This document shows, piece after piece, positions 23,277 through 31,596 of a DNA stretch of 34,962 nucleotides. The position numbers and the translations under genes are program-made. Numbering within the stretch: position 1 is the stretch's first letter; each line of letters opens with the position of its first letter. Source of the DNA: Bacteroidota bacterium (lineage in GTDB: Bacteria > Bacteroidota > Bacteroidia > Chitinophagales > Chitinophagaceae); the NCBI GenBank assembly GCA_023392185.1, contig JAEVZP010000248.1:1-34962 (forward strand), written 5' to 3'. The notes beneath the pieces are model-generated. The model was not told the origin of the DNA. It did not search any database and saw nothing but the letters and a program-made list of their open reading frames with translations.

Positions 23277-25232
23277 ATGAAAATACGGCTTCTCCTTGCC
23301 ACCCTGTCCTGTATCCCACTCGCCGCTTCTGCCCAGGACCACACCTCTCATTCCTGCGCACAATCCCGGCGACAGCAGTTCCGCAACCACGCTAAAACAG
23401 CAGTGGCCTCGCCGGCCGAAGACGATTATGATGTGAAATACGTCAAGCTTGACATCGCGCTCAACAATACCAATATTGCTGTTTCCGGAAATGTAACTAC
23501 GCAGGCGGTGGCGCGGGTGTCTCTCAGTCAGTATGTTTTTGAACTGGCCAACCACCTGATCATCGATTCTGTAAAGGTGAACGGCGTGGCCCGGCCGGTA
23601 ACTACGTCCGGCATTATCCGGACGGTGGCACTTCCCACGGCTGTCGCCGCCGGCGCATCCTTCACGGCGCAGGTCTGGTATCGCGGCACGCCCGTTGCGT
23701 CTAATCCCAACGTTTCTATCGGTATTTACAACGAACGGTCGCCCTCCTGGGGTAACCGCGTTACTTATACGCTTTCCGAACCCTATGGTGCAAAAGACTG
23801 GTGGCCCTGCAAACAAAGCCTGACGGATAAAATTGACTCGGCCGACATCTGGATTACGGTTCCCGACAGCCTGAAGGCCGGGAGCAATGGCGTATTGAAA
23901 AACATCACGACGCTCGCCGGAGGCCGCAAGCGTTTCGAGTGGGAAACCCGTTATCCGATTGATCATTACCTTATTTCTGCATCGGTGGCCAATTATGTGG
24001 ACTACTCGTTTTACAGCCATTTTCCGGGAAGCAATGATTCGGTACACATCCAGAATTATATCTATGACAACGGTCGCACCCTGCCTTTCTTTAAAAGCCA
24101 GATCGATAGCGTAGGTGCGGAAATGAGTTTTTATTCCGGACTTTTCGGGCGCTATCCGTTCTGGAAAGAAAAATATGGACATTGTATGGCGCCCCTCAGC
24201 GGGGGGATGGAGCATCAAACCATGACTACAATCGGCTATTTTTCCGGAACCGTCCGGCACCATGAGCTGGCTCATCAGTGGTGGGGCGATTATGTGACCT
24301 GTGCTTCCTGGCGCGACATCTGGGTCAATGAAGGTTTTGCTTCTTATAGCGAGTATCTGTTTTACGAGCGCTTCTATGGACGCAACCGGGCCCAGGCCGA
24401 TATGAACGAGAAACATTACAACCCGATCGACGGTGTGACGAGCTTACCCGGTGGATCGGTGTATGTGGATGATACCACAGATGACAGTCGCATTTTCGAT
24501 AGCCGGCTCACCTATAACAAAGGCGCTTCGGTGGTGCATCTGTTGCGCTACCTGGCGCCTTCCGACAGCGTTTTTTTTGCTTCTCTGCGTACTTATCTGC
24601 AACGCTTTGCCTTTGGCGCGGCAACGGTGGAGGATTTCAAAATTACCGTGCAGCCTTTCTATACCCGCAATCTGGATACTTTCTTCAACGAATGGATTTA
24701 TGGGGAAGGATATCCGGTGTACAGCGCGCGCTGGAATGCGCAGAACGGACAGGTGTTCATCAATCTGATGCAGCAAGGCGCTGCCCCGCAATCGGTAAGC
24801 GCTTTTCACCTGCCGGTAGAAGTGAAACTTTCCGGAATCCAGGGCGATACCACTTTTAAAATCGGGATGCAAAGCGCCTCAGAAACGGTGGCCGTAAGCT
24901 GGAACAAACCGGTTACATCGGTTGTCATCGATCCCAACGATTGGATTCCGCACAAAACAAATGGCGTGGTGCGCGACGGTTCGCTTTCGGTTTCGGGCCT
25001 TTCCCAAAGCGCTTTCCGGATTGCGCCCAATCCCACCTATACGGTCTGGCGTCTTTCGGGTATTGAAAGCGGCGCCTGGCAACTGCTCGATATTTCGGGA
25101 AAAATACTCCGGAGCGGAGCGCTGCAGAATGCCACAGAAATTCCGGCACATAATCTGTCCTCGGGGGTTTATCTGCTACAGCTTCAAACCCCAGACGGCG
25201 CTGTTTATACCGAACGACTGCTTCGCAACTAA
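23277..25232 (+). CDS. Secreted M1-family metallopeptidase with type IX secretion sorting domain
   Basis: A 651-residue exported zinc peptidase. The signal peptide is MKIRLLLATLSCIPLAASAQ. An N-terminal beta domain (about residues 50-240) is followed by the catalytic domain. The zinc site is HELAH (His329, Glu330, His333), with the third ligand Glu352 in NEGFASY after 18 residues. The substrate-amino-group motif, usually GAMEN, is GGMEH (residues 309-313) here. The C-terminal ~80 residues (FRIAPNPTYTVWRLSG to GVYLLQLQTPDGAVYTERLL) form a type A sorting domain for the type IX system, so the enzyme is probably released or surface-anchored. The ATG start gives a standard signal peptide. It most likely cleaves amino acids or short peptides from extracellular substrates. 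Confidence 0.95.
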   Translation: MKIRLLLATLSCIPLAASAQDHTSHSCAQSRRQQFRNHAKTAVASPAEDDYDVKYVKLDIALNNTNIAVSGNVTTQAVARVSLSQYVFELANHLIIDSVKVNGVARPVTTSGIIRTVALPTAVAAGASFTAQVWYRGTPVASNPNVSIGIYNERSPSWGNRVTYTLSEPYGAKDWWPCKQSLTDKIDSADIWITVPDSLKAGSNGVLKNITTLAGGRKRFEWETRYPIDHYLISASVANYVDYSFYSHFPGSNDSVHIQNYIYDNGRTLPFFKSQIDSVGAEMSFYSGLFGRYPFWKEKYGHCMAPLSGGMEHQTMTTIGYFSGTVRHHELAHQWWGDYVTCASWRDIWVNEGFASYSEYLFYERFYGRNRAQADMNEKHYNPIDGVTSLPGGSVYVDDTTDDSRIFDSRLTYNKGASVVHLLRYLAPSDSVFFASLRTYLQRFAFGAATVEDFKITVQPFYTRNLDTFFNEWIYGEGYPVYSARWNAQNGQVFINLMQQGAAPQSVSAFHLPVEVKLSGIQGDTTFKIGMQSASETVAVSWNKPVTSVVIDPNDWIPHKTNGVVRDGSLSVSGLSQSAFRIAPNPTYTVWRLSGIESGAWQLLDISGKILRSGALQNATEIPAHNLSSGVYLLQLQTPDGAVYTERLLRN

Positions 25233-25277
25233 ATACAATGGCCTGTGCATCGCCCCTGAATTTAATGCTATCGAAAA

Positions 25278-25769
25278 ATGTCTGTTAAAAACTATAAATT
25301 TAGTTATGAGCGGCATGCCGACGCGCAGACGCTCACCGCTGCCGACCGCGATCTGCTCCACAAAGCCCGCGAGATTACCCGCAAGGCCTATGCGCCGTAT
25401 TCCCGGTTTTTTGTAGGTGCTGCCGCGCTGTTGCAAAACGGCACAATCCTCTACGGCACCAATCAGGAGAACGCCGCTTATCCGGTGGGCATCTGTGCCG
25501 AGCGGGTGCTGTTGTCGGTAGCGGCTATGGAGCATACCGGCATTCCGGTTGCCGTCATGGCAGTATCCTATTTCAACCAGTCTAACCCGGCGGCGGGCAA
25601 CCATCCGATTTCTCCCTGCGGCATGTGCCGGCAGTATATCTCCGAATATGAGCAACGCACGCAGCATCCCATACGGCTTATTTTGTCTGGAATGGAAGGC
25701 GAGGTGTATATCATCGAAAAGGCCAGTCAGCTTTTACCATTCCGCTTTGGCAGCGACGACCTCGGGTAG
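25278..25769 (+). CDS. cdd: Cytidine deaminase
   Basis: A 163-residue zinc enzyme of pyrimidine salvage that deaminates cytidine and deoxycytidine to the uridine forms. Zinc ligands and catalytic residues are visible in GICAERVLLS (Cys73, catalytic Glu75) and SPCGMCRQYISE (Cys114, Cys117), the standard Cys-Glu/Cys-x-x-Cys arrangement. AYAPYSRFFVGAA is the usual substrate-binding lead. The ~25-residue N-terminal extension (MSVKNYKFSYERHADAQT) is longer than in the shortest bacterial enzymes. No promoter box is obvious. The gene ends 44 bp from the convergent bshB1 gene, and the gap contains one TTCCGGAA. Confidence 0.95.
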   Translation: MSVKNYKFSYERHADAQTLTAADRDLLHKAREITRKAYAPYSRFFVGAAALLQNGTILYGTNQENAAYPVGICAERVLLSVAAMEHTGIPVAVMAVSYFNQSNPAAGNHPISPCGMCRQYISEYEQRTQHPIRLILSGMEGEVYIIEKASQLLPFRFGSDDLG

Positions 25770-25813
25770 CGCTCTCAGAAAACGCTGGTAAAAAAGGCCC
25801 GATTTCCGGAAAT

Positions 25814-26545
25814 TTAAGCGATTGCAGGCAGCAGCAGGTCGTTGAGCGAGGCGATGCCGGGAATGTTTTTAGAGATAAAGCCTTCACCGGCACGCGTGCC
25901 GATGCGCTTGCCCAGCAGGCGGTCGCGACTGATGATGTCCTCCAGAAAAGAAGCCGTGGCAATATAGGTTTGCGGCTCGCCGGATTGCGGATCGTGAAAT
26001 TGTGTTTTATAGGCCCGTACCGCTTCCATCTTGGTTTCCTGCTCTTCGGAGATATCCACAATAAAATCGGGCTCGAGTGCGCGGTCCTGAATGAGGTGGA
26101 AAACACGCTTCGGCCGCCAGGCCTTTTGTGCCTGTCCTTCCCACTCCGTCTCTATTTTGGAAAGGCCGGAAAGAAAAGCGGCGTCGCTCACGAGCGCCGC
26201 GCCGCGCCCGTGGTCAGGATGACGGTCTTCCGGCGCATTGGTAATTACGATATCGGGTTGCCAACGGCGGATAAAGCGGATCAGCAGGCGCTGATGTGCT
26301 TCGTCATTCCGGAAAAAACCGTCGCGGATGCCGGCATTTTCGCGCACGGCCAGGCCCATAATCCGGGCAGCGGCGGACGCCTCGGCTTGTCGGGTTTCCG
26401 GCGTGCCCCGTGTGCCCAGTTCACCGCGGGTCAGATCGAGAATACCTACTTTTTCGCCCATGCGGGCATGCTTGATGAGAGTGCCGCCACAGCCCAGTTC
26501 CGCGTCGTCGGGGTGGGTGAGGATGGCCAGGATGTGAAGCTTCAT
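25814..26545 (-). CDS. bshB1: Bacillithiol biosynthesis deacetylase BshB1
   Basis: A 243-residue zinc-dependent deacetylase of the LmbE/PIG-L fold. It removes acetate from N-acetylglucosaminyl malate in the second step of bacillithiol synthesis. Zinc motif one is THPDDAELGCGG (His11, Asp13, Asp14) and motif two is EDRHPDHGRGA; LTRGELGTRGTPETRQAE is typical of BshB1. IRDGFFRN and VDISEEQETKMEAVRAYKTQF are also conserved. bshA and bshC are not in the window. It starts 18 bp after the DUF4294 gene and is most likely expressed from that gene's promoter. The family assignment is firm; that this organism makes bacillithiol follows from family knowledge. Confidence 0.95.
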   Translation of the reverse strand: MKLHILAILTHPDDAELGCGGTLIKHARMGEKVGILDLTRGELGTRGTPETRQAEASAAARIMGLAVRENAGIRDGFFRNDEAHQRLLIRFIRRWQPDIVITNAPEDRHPDHGRGAALVSDAAFLSGLSKIETEWEGQAQKAWRPKRVFHLIQDRALEPDFIVDISEEQETKMEAVRAYKTQFHDPQSGEPQTYIATASFLEDIISRDRLLGKRIGTRAGEGFISKNIPGIASLNDLLLPAIA

Positions 26546-26563
26546 AACAACAAGGCTGCAAAG

Positions 26564-27223
26564 CTACGGCAGGGTAGCGGCTGTGGCGCTGCGCTGCGAC
26601 TGATAGCGGTAGTAATTGCCGGCTTCCATTTCCTGTACGATGCTTTCAATATCCTGATCGTGCCCCGTCGGGTCATACTCTTTTTTAAGGTTGTTGTTGA
26701 AAAGCAACCCTACCGACTGAAACAGGACTGCGCTAAAACCGCCTTTTAGTTCTTTAATGATGTGAAAACAAGGGCGGCCGGTCTGCCGGGCAATAAGCTT
26801 GACCAGAATCTGACCTTCGGTAATTGTGAAATCGCTTAGCTCACCTTTAAAGCGCTTGTTGAGCCGTGCTTCGAGGTCTTTGATATAGGCCTTGCGGGCT
26901 TTTTTATCGTCTCCGATGGCCATCAGTTTTTCATCTACTCCTTGCAACAACTCGCCTGCCGTCACGGCATACGGATAGACCTTATATACGCGTTGCTTCA
27001 GCCGGTTCCATTCGATTCTTTTGCGGGCAAGGTGCCGGGGCAACTTAGCCCACACTTCCACTTCGCCCAGATACAGCATTGGGATCGTGTCGCGTCCTTC
27101 CACCACAGCACCCACGAGCTGCGGTGCACCGGGTGCGTCGCCTCCGGCGCCCCCCTGCGCAAAGAGCGCCCCGGACCGCAAAGCACCGGGCAACAAGAGG
27201 CAAAGAAGCAAAATCTTTTTCAC
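26564..27223 (-). CDS. Exported DUF4294-family protein
   Basis: A 219-residue protein with a signal peptide (ILLLCLLLPGALRSGALFAQ). After a Gly/Ala/Pro-rich stretch comes the conserved DUF4294 core: LYLGEVEVWAKLP, RLKQRVYKVYPYA, a helical segment KAYIKDLEARLNKRFKGEL, and LTITEG-like FTITEGQILVKLIARQTG, ending in IKELKGGFSAVLFQSVG. This family is nearly confined to Bacteroidota and has no known activity. The start is GTG 27223 followed by KKILLL. It is the first gene of a probable two-gene operon with bshB1. The -7 box at 27264 lies about 40 nt upstream. Confidence 0.88.
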   Translation of the reverse strand: MKKILLLCLLLPGALRSGALFAQGGAGGDAPGAPQLVGAVVEGRDTIPMLYLGEVEVWAKLPRHLARKRIEWNRLKQRVYKVYPYAVTAGELLQGVDEKLMAIGDDKKARKAYIKDLEARLNKRFKGELSDFTITEGQILVKLIARQTGRPCFHIIKELKGGFSAVLFQSVGLLFNNNLKKEYDPTGHDQDIESIVQEMEAGNYYRYQSQRSATAATLP

Positions 27224-27263
27224 GGGAAAGAATGAGACCGTATTTATTAATAACAGTTTATTT

Positions 27264-27271
27264 CAAAAGTA
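27264..27271 (-). promoter_or_regulatory. -7 element TACTTTTG of the DUF4294-bshB1 operon
   Basis: A perfect TANNTTTG match on the minus strand, 40 nt before GTG 27223. Its upstream half overlaps the divergent promoter whose -7 box starts only 16 bp away at 27287. Confidence 0.55.
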
Positions 27272-27286
27272 ACCTTTTGGCAGGAC

Positions 27287-27294
27287 TAATTTTG
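27287..27294 (+). promoter_or_regulatory. -7 element TAATTTTG of the small lipoprotein gene
   Basis: A perfect TANNTTTG match, 21 nt before ATG 27316. It is divergent from, and physically overlapping with, the DUF4294 promoter. Confidence 0.55.
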
Positions 27295-27315
27295 CCTGTC
27301 ATTTCAGGAATCAGA

Positions 27316-27531
27316 ATGCGCAGCAGCAGATTGGGACCGGCCCTGCTCCTTTTAAGTCTGGCCGGTTGTCAGAAAATAAAGAAAAACTATACGGATATGG
27401 AGCTGAACAGGAGGGCAGACTCTGTCGTACAGGAAAATACGATGCTTCTTCAGGAGCAGTTCGATGAAGACCTTGACCGGCGCATGAGCATCGAAGTGCG
27501 CCCGCTGGCCGACTCCCTGCGCCGTCAATAA
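27316..27531 (+). CDS. Small lipoprotein of unknown function
   Basis: A 71-residue protein. The N-terminal RLGPALLLLSLAGC is a lipoprotein signal with lipobox LAGC, so the mature protein would be a lipid-anchored peptide of about 54 residues. The mature part is highly charged and helical (NRRADSVVQENTMLLQEQ, FDEDLDRRMSIEVRPLADSL), suggesting a coiled coil or a small envelope adaptor. I recognise no family. ATG 27316 is chosen because the signal begins there and a -7 box precedes it; the longer in-frame reading overlaps the divergent gene. Confidence 0.72.
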   Translation: MRSSRLGPALLLLSLAGCQKIKKNYTDMELNRRADSVVQENTMLLQEQFDEDLDRRMSIEVRPLADSLRRQ

Positions 27532-27619
27532 CCTGCAGAGACCTGCTTCCCGGAAGCAAGGCAGGAATGGTGGGAAAAGCCTTCTCTCCCGGCGCAGTTT
27601 TTGAAAGGAAGAAGGCAGT

Positions 27620-28066
27620 GTGAAAAAGCCCACCATTCTTTACGACGGATACTGCAATTTTTGTGCGCGGGTCGTGCGCAGTATCCTGCGTCATGACCGC
27701 AAAAAGCGCTTTCTGTTCTCGCCGCTTCAGTCGTCGTTTGGCGCTACCGTGCAGGGGCGGCTGAAGGCGCGTTACGGTGCGGTGCCCGATAGTATTGTTT
27801 TGCTGCACAACAACAAAGTATATGTACGCACCGATGCCGTTTTGCGCATTGCTGCTATTATTGGCGGACCGTGGTATTTGTTGTCGCCATTGTGGCTCCT
27901 GCCCCGCAAGCTGCGCAACGCCCTCTATGACATAGTGGCGCGCAAAAGATACCGGTGGTTTGGACAGCGCGAAGCCTGCTACCTGCCGCGATCCAGGGGC
28001 GATGCCCGGTTCCTGACCGAGGCCGCAGACCTGCCCCCGCAAAAGCCGGCCCCGAAGGAAGTGTAA
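27620..28066 (+). CDS. DCC-family thiol-disulfide oxidoreductase-like protein (DUF393)
   Basis: A 148-residue protein. ILYDGYCNFCARVVRSILR (residues 6-24) carries the CNFC motif (Cys12, Cys15), the DCC-type redox or metal site on a thioredoxin-like start. FLFSPLQSSFG and PDSIVLLHNNKVYVRTDAVLRI are typical of DUF393, as is the C-terminal part YDIVARKRYRWFGQREAC. A hydrophobic segment, IGGPWYLLSPLWLLP, may touch the membrane. The start is GTG 27620 with GGAAGAAGG just upstream. The enzymatic role of the family is not settled. Its stop codon TAA forms the first three bases of the next gene's -7 box. Confidence 0.88.
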   Translation: MKKPTILYDGYCNFCARVVRSILRHDRKKRFLFSPLQSSFGATVQGRLKARYGAVPDSIVLLHNNKVYVRTDAVLRIAAIIGGPWYLLSPLWLLPRKLRNALYDIVARKRYRWFGQREACYLPRSRGDARFLTEAADLPPQKPAPKEV

Positions 28067-28071
28067 ATTTG
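28064..28071 (+). promoter_or_regulatory. -7 element TAAATTTG containing the DCC-gene stop codon
   Basis: A perfect TANNTTTG match whose TAA is the stop codon of the preceding gene and which ends 7 nt before ATG 28079. It would give a very short leader. The next gene may be served by this promoter, by read-through, or by both. Confidence 0.5.
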
Positions 28072-28078
28072 CCGTCAG

Positions 28079-29539
28079 ATGAAACTTATTTTCCGAATTG
28101 TATTGCTTGCTGCCTTGTGGCTGGGGAAGACTCCGAATGCCCGGGCGCAGCAGGTGTTTTATTCATCCTTTAGCGATTTTAATGTCCAGGACGGTACTAT
28201 CGCCGTAGTTGGCAAAACAGGCGGTCGCATTTATACGTTTCGGGGCGACGCCGAAGGTTACTTCCTGGATGCCTGGAATGATTCGATGCAACTGCTGGCT
28301 ACTGTTGTCCTCGATTTTCTGCCTTCCAAAATCTATGACACTCATTTTTCGATCTCGGGCGACTCCATCTCCCTGTTGTATCAATACCAGCAGGGGCGCG
28401 ATCTCTTTCTATATGGTGCCGTGCTCGACGCCCGGGGCCTCTTGCTGCGCCGACCGCTGAAACTTGATCAAAAGCGCACCGGATTTCTGGGGGCAGGCAA
28501 CGAATACTACAACTTTATCGCATCGGATGACAAGCACAGCCTTGCCGCCTATACGCTGGTCGATGACGCCCGCGAACTGGAGCTGAAGGCTGTTATTGTG
28601 GACAACAACCTGGCTGCTATCCGTCGCATCAACAGCAAGGTTAAAAGGGACGGTAACCTGCTGGCTGTGCGTCCGGTACTGACCAATAACCGCGATCTTG
28701 TGATCCCCGTGCGGCAGGCCACCGGCCGGCGCGACGTGTATGACAAGCTTTTTCTGCTCCGCTTTGCCGATTCCGTCAAAAACTATACAGTCCTCAACGT
28801 GCCGGTCGCTGATGCTTTTGTGGAAGAACCTTTTATCCGCACGGCACCACAGGACGGCAACGTATATGTAGCCGCTTTTTATTCCAACCGCAAAAACGGC
28901 AACCCGGACGGGCTGCTTTTTGCCGGCTTTGACGGCCGGTCCTTCGACGCCCTGCGGCAGCTCACAGTGCCTTTCGACGAGCGGCTGCGCGCCATGACCG
29001 GCGAGCGCAGCCTGCGCCATGCCTTTGCCAATCAACACCTCCGGCAACTGGTCATCCGTAAGGACGGCGGCTTTGTGGCGGTGTCGGAAGAAAGCTATGT
29101 AACCACCCGCAGCAGCTACTCGCCCGGCTGGGGTTACTACAGCATGTATGGTCCGTTTATGGGCGGCGCGCAGGTGCGCGAATACGTTTTTAACGATGTG
29201 CTGGCCCTTTCGGTAGATGCTTCCGGCGCTTTGCAGTGGCCGTCCTTTATCCGGAAAGAACAATACTCGCAGGAAGACGGCGGCCTTTTTTCGTCTTTTG
29301 CCTTTGTGAATACCGGCGCCCATCTGGGCTTTCTGTTCAACAACTTCAACCGGCAGCGCAGCAGTATTACCCTGGTGCAAATGGAAGACGACGGGCAGCA
29401 GCAATTCCGGAATTTTGATGTGGAAGGCGAGACTGCGCCCGACTGGTTGCCCCGCATGGCCAAACAGATCAGTGCGCGCGAGGTGATTGTGCCCTGCCTG
29501 TTGCGCAAAAAGATTTGCTTTGCAAGGGTCTCTTTTTAA
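28079..29539 (+). CDS. Exported protein of unknown function
   Basis: A 486-residue protein with a signal peptide (MKLIFRIVLLAALWLG, cleavage probably after ARAQ). The mature part is rich in alternating beta-type segments and turns: GKTGGRIYTFRGDAEG, LFLYGAVLDARGLLL, NVYVAAFYSNRKNGNPDG, GALQWPSFIRKEQYSQEDGG. This looks like a beta-propeller of the kind in periplasmic or outer-membrane accessory proteins. A Tyr/Gly-rich stretch (YSPGWGYYSMYGPFMGG) falls near residues 345-361. There is no lipobox and no type IX sorting tail; it ends LLRKKICFARVSF. I recognise no family. It is followed by DUF6427 and purQ on the same strand with short gaps. Confidence 0.8.
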   Translation: MKLIFRIVLLAALWLGKTPNARAQQVFYSSFSDFNVQDGTIAVVGKTGGRIYTFRGDAEGYFLDAWNDSMQLLATVVLDFLPSKIYDTHFSISGDSISLLYQYQQGRDLFLYGAVLDARGLLLRRPLKLDQKRTGFLGAGNEYYNFIASDDKHSLAAYTLVDDARELELKAVIVDNNLAAIRRINSKVKRDGNLLAVRPVLTNNRDLVIPVRQATGRRDVYDKLFLLRFADSVKNYTVLNVPVADAFVEEPFIRTAPQDGNVYVAAFYSNRKNGNPDGLLFAGFDGRSFDALRQLTVPFDERLRAMTGERSLRHAFANQHLRQLVIRKDGGFVAVSEESYVTTRSSYSPGWGYYSMYGPFMGGAQVREYVFNDVLALSVDASGALQWPSFIRKEQYSQEDGGLFSSFAFVNTGAHLGFLFNNFNRQRSSITLVQMEDDGQQQFRNFDVEGETAPDWLPRMAKQISAREVIVPCLLRKKICFARVSF

Positions 29540-29577
29540 AACACCTTTGCGCCCATACCTTTCGTTCTTTCAGAAGC

Positions 29578-30558
29578 GTGCTCCATCTCTTTCGAAACAA
29601 TACCCCTTATGCGGTTCTTTCCCTGCTGATCCTGGTTTTAGTCACCGGCGTCGGCGGCGTGGCTGTTCCGCTGGCCCTGCCACCAGTTTCGCAGCCGCTG
29701 TACTATCTTTTTATCCGTGGAGCCCAATCGCTTCTGGGAGATAGTGCACTGGGCTGGCAGGTGCTGTATCTGGCGCTTGTTTTTTTGCAGGCACTTTATG
29801 TCAACAGTCTGGCGATGCGCCATCGGCTTTTGCCGAAGCCAAGTTTTACACCGGCTTTCTGCTTGATCCTCTTCGCCGCGCTTTTTCCGTCTTTCCGGGC
29901 CATAACGCCGCCGCTGGTGGGCAATTTCCTCTTGCTGGGTGCGATTGATGCGATGTTGCAATTCGGCAAGCCCACGCAGCCCCGCCGGCAAATTTTTAAT
30001 GCCGGCTTCCTGATCGGTGCTGCGTCTTTCGTACAATTTTCTTATCTGTTTGCCGGAATCATTCTCCTGGCAGCGCTGGTCCTGCTGCGGCCTTTTCATA
30101 TAGGAGAATATTTCTCGGCGCTGCTCGGGCTGGTGACGCCGCTCTACTTCATAGCCGGTGTGATGTTTCTCACTGATACGCTTCCGCACCTGCGTGCCTG
30201 GCCGCTGCTACACGTGCAGATGCCGCCCGGTGCCGGAAGCAATACCCCGGCCGTAATCGCCATTTACACCCTCGGAGGTCTTTTGCTTTTGAGTGGAATA
30301 GGGCAGCTCAATCAGCAGATGAACCGGAGTGTAATCTATGTGCGCCGCAGCTGGGGCGTGCTGATCACCGGCCTGATCGTCTCGGTAGCGATGGCAACGC
30401 TTACGTCTCTGTCACAGGTGCAAAGCTGGCTTCTGCTGGGTCCTTTCTTTGCACTGGCGACTTCCGCCGCTTTAGAAACCGAGAAGCCGCGCCGGTTTGC
30501 TATTTTTGCATTCTGGACGGCTCTGGCGATTCCTTTTATCGGCAGGTTTTTTCTTTAG
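29578..30558 (+). CDS. DUF6427-family membrane protein
   Basis: A 326-residue integral membrane protein with roughly ten hydrophobic spans. The start LHLFRNNTPYAVLSLLILVL resembles the N-terminus of DUF6427 proteins, which are found across Bacteroidota and have no known role. Further conserved-looking parts are PPLVGNFLLLGAIDAML and FLIGAASFVQFSYLF. GTG 29578 is preferred because it places that N-terminus first and avoids overlap with the upstream gene; a -7-like TACCTTTC lies at 29556-29563. A conserved asparagine (GNFLL) sits inside a membrane helix. It ends 28 bp before purQ. Confidence 0.8.
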   Translation: MLHLFRNNTPYAVLSLLILVLVTGVGGVAVPLALPPVSQPLYYLFIRGAQSLLGDSALGWQVLYLALVFLQALYVNSLAMRHRLLPKPSFTPAFCLILFAALFPSFRAITPPLVGNFLLLGAIDAMLQFGKPTQPRRQIFNAGFLIGAASFVQFSYLFAGIILLAALVLLRPFHIGEYFSALLGLVTPLYFIAGVMFLTDTLPHLRAWPLLHVQMPPGAGSNTPAVIAIYTLGGLLLLSGIGQLNQQMNRSVIYVRRSWGVLITGLIVSVAMATLTSLSQVQSWLLLGPFFALATSAALETEKPRRFAIFAFWTALAIPFIGRFFL

Positions 30559-30586
30559 TTTCTTTTTTAAATCCCTTTCTACTCCC

Positions 30587-31282
30587 TTGAAATTCGGAAT
30601 CGTTGTCTTTCCCGGCTCCAACTGCGACCGCGATATGATGCATGCCCTGCAGGACGACCTGCAGCAAGAAGTGCAGATGCTTTGGCACAAAGACAAGGAC
30701 TTGTCGGCATTCGACCCCGAGCGCGACTGCATCGTGCTGCCGGGTGGTTTTTCTTATGGCGACTACCTGCGCTGCGGCGCTCTGGCCCGCTTCTCACCTA
30801 TGATGGAAGCTGTAGTGGCCTTTGCCAACGAAGGCGGAAAAGTGCTTGGCGTGTGCAACGGTTTTCAGATTTTGTGTGAAAGCGGCCTGCTGCCGGGCGT
30901 GTTGCTGCAAAACGACCATCAGAAGTTTGCCTGCAAAAACGTGTACCTCAAAAGCGGTGAGACGCAAAGCATTATCGGCATGAAAGTCAGCGACCGGATT
31001 CTCAAAATTCCGGTGGCCCACGGCGAAGGCCGCTACCATGCCAGCGCCGAGACGCTCAAAGAACTGGAAGATAACAACCAGATTCTGTTTCGCTACTGCA
31101 ATGAAGCCGGCGAGGTGCATCTGGACTCCAACCCCAACGGCGCTACCGGAAATATCGCTGGTATCTGCAATGCGGCCCGCAACGTTTTTGGCATGATGCC
31201 CCACCCGGAGCGCGCTACGAGCGAAGCCTTAGGCAACATCGACGGACGGGTGATCCTCAGCGCACTGAGCCTCTGGAACTAA
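30587..31282 (+). CDS. purQ: Phosphoribosylformylglycinamidine synthase glutaminase subunit
   Basis: A 231-residue class I glutamine amidotransferase that supplies ammonia to the FGAM synthase reaction in purine synthesis. The start of the fold is KFGIVVFPGSNCDRDM. LPGGFSYGDYLRCGA forms the oxyanion region, the nucleophile is Cys90 in GVCNGFQIL, and the His-Glu pair is His206 and Glu208 in PHPERA. IPVAHGEGRY is also conserved. The start is TTG 30587 (KFGIVV directly after); the in-frame upstream extension would add 30 hydrophobic residues that PurQ lacks. purS and purL are not adjacent. The downstream 31283-31596 holds only weak hairpins and a CACAGAG repeat. Confidence 0.95.
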   Translation: MKFGIVVFPGSNCDRDMMHALQDDLQQEVQMLWHKDKDLSAFDPERDCIVLPGGFSYGDYLRCGALARFSPMMEAVVAFANEGGKVLGVCNGFQILCESGLLPGVLLQNDHQKFACKNVYLKSGETQSIIGMKVSDRILKIPVAHGEGRYHASAETLKELEDNNQILFRYCNEAGEVHLDSNPNGATGNIAGICNAARNVFGMMPHPERATSEALGNIDGRVILSALSLWN

Positions 31283-31338
31283 AAAAGTGCATCTCACCTT
31301 ATAAGATTTGGCTTTCAATTGGTTCTAACCAAATCCTG

Positions 31339-31412
31339 ATCACAGAGACCACAAAGACCTGCCGGGCCTCTCTGTAGCACTCTGTGAATACCGCTGTGAT
31401 CTCTGTGGCCCC
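31339..31412. repeat. Imperfect inverted CACAGAG repeat
   Basis: ATCACAGAGACCACAAAGA begins at 31339, and its approximate inverse, GCTGTGATCTCTGTGGCC, ends at 31410. Between them lie further CTCTGT and CTCTGTG units. The 314-bp gap after purQ otherwise holds a weak GATTTGG/CCAAATC stem (31305-31335) and no gene. Confidence 0.5.
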
Positions 31413-31596
31413 TGTCGTCCTAAAACAATATTCATGTTAATAAAAATCCTGTTCGCAGGGCTCTTTTTCCGGGATCCGGCTGCGTTCCGGGATATTAACG
31501 GCGCTGCAAACCGGCATTAACAGCGAATTTTCCGTTTCTGATCTTTTTTTGCCATCTTTTACTGCGTCCTCCGGCGCACGCGACTTATTCAAATTT

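Noticed and set aside
28409..29404. 331-residue minus-strand ORF
   Set aside because: Shadow of the exported protein gene, which has a signal peptide and a promoter.
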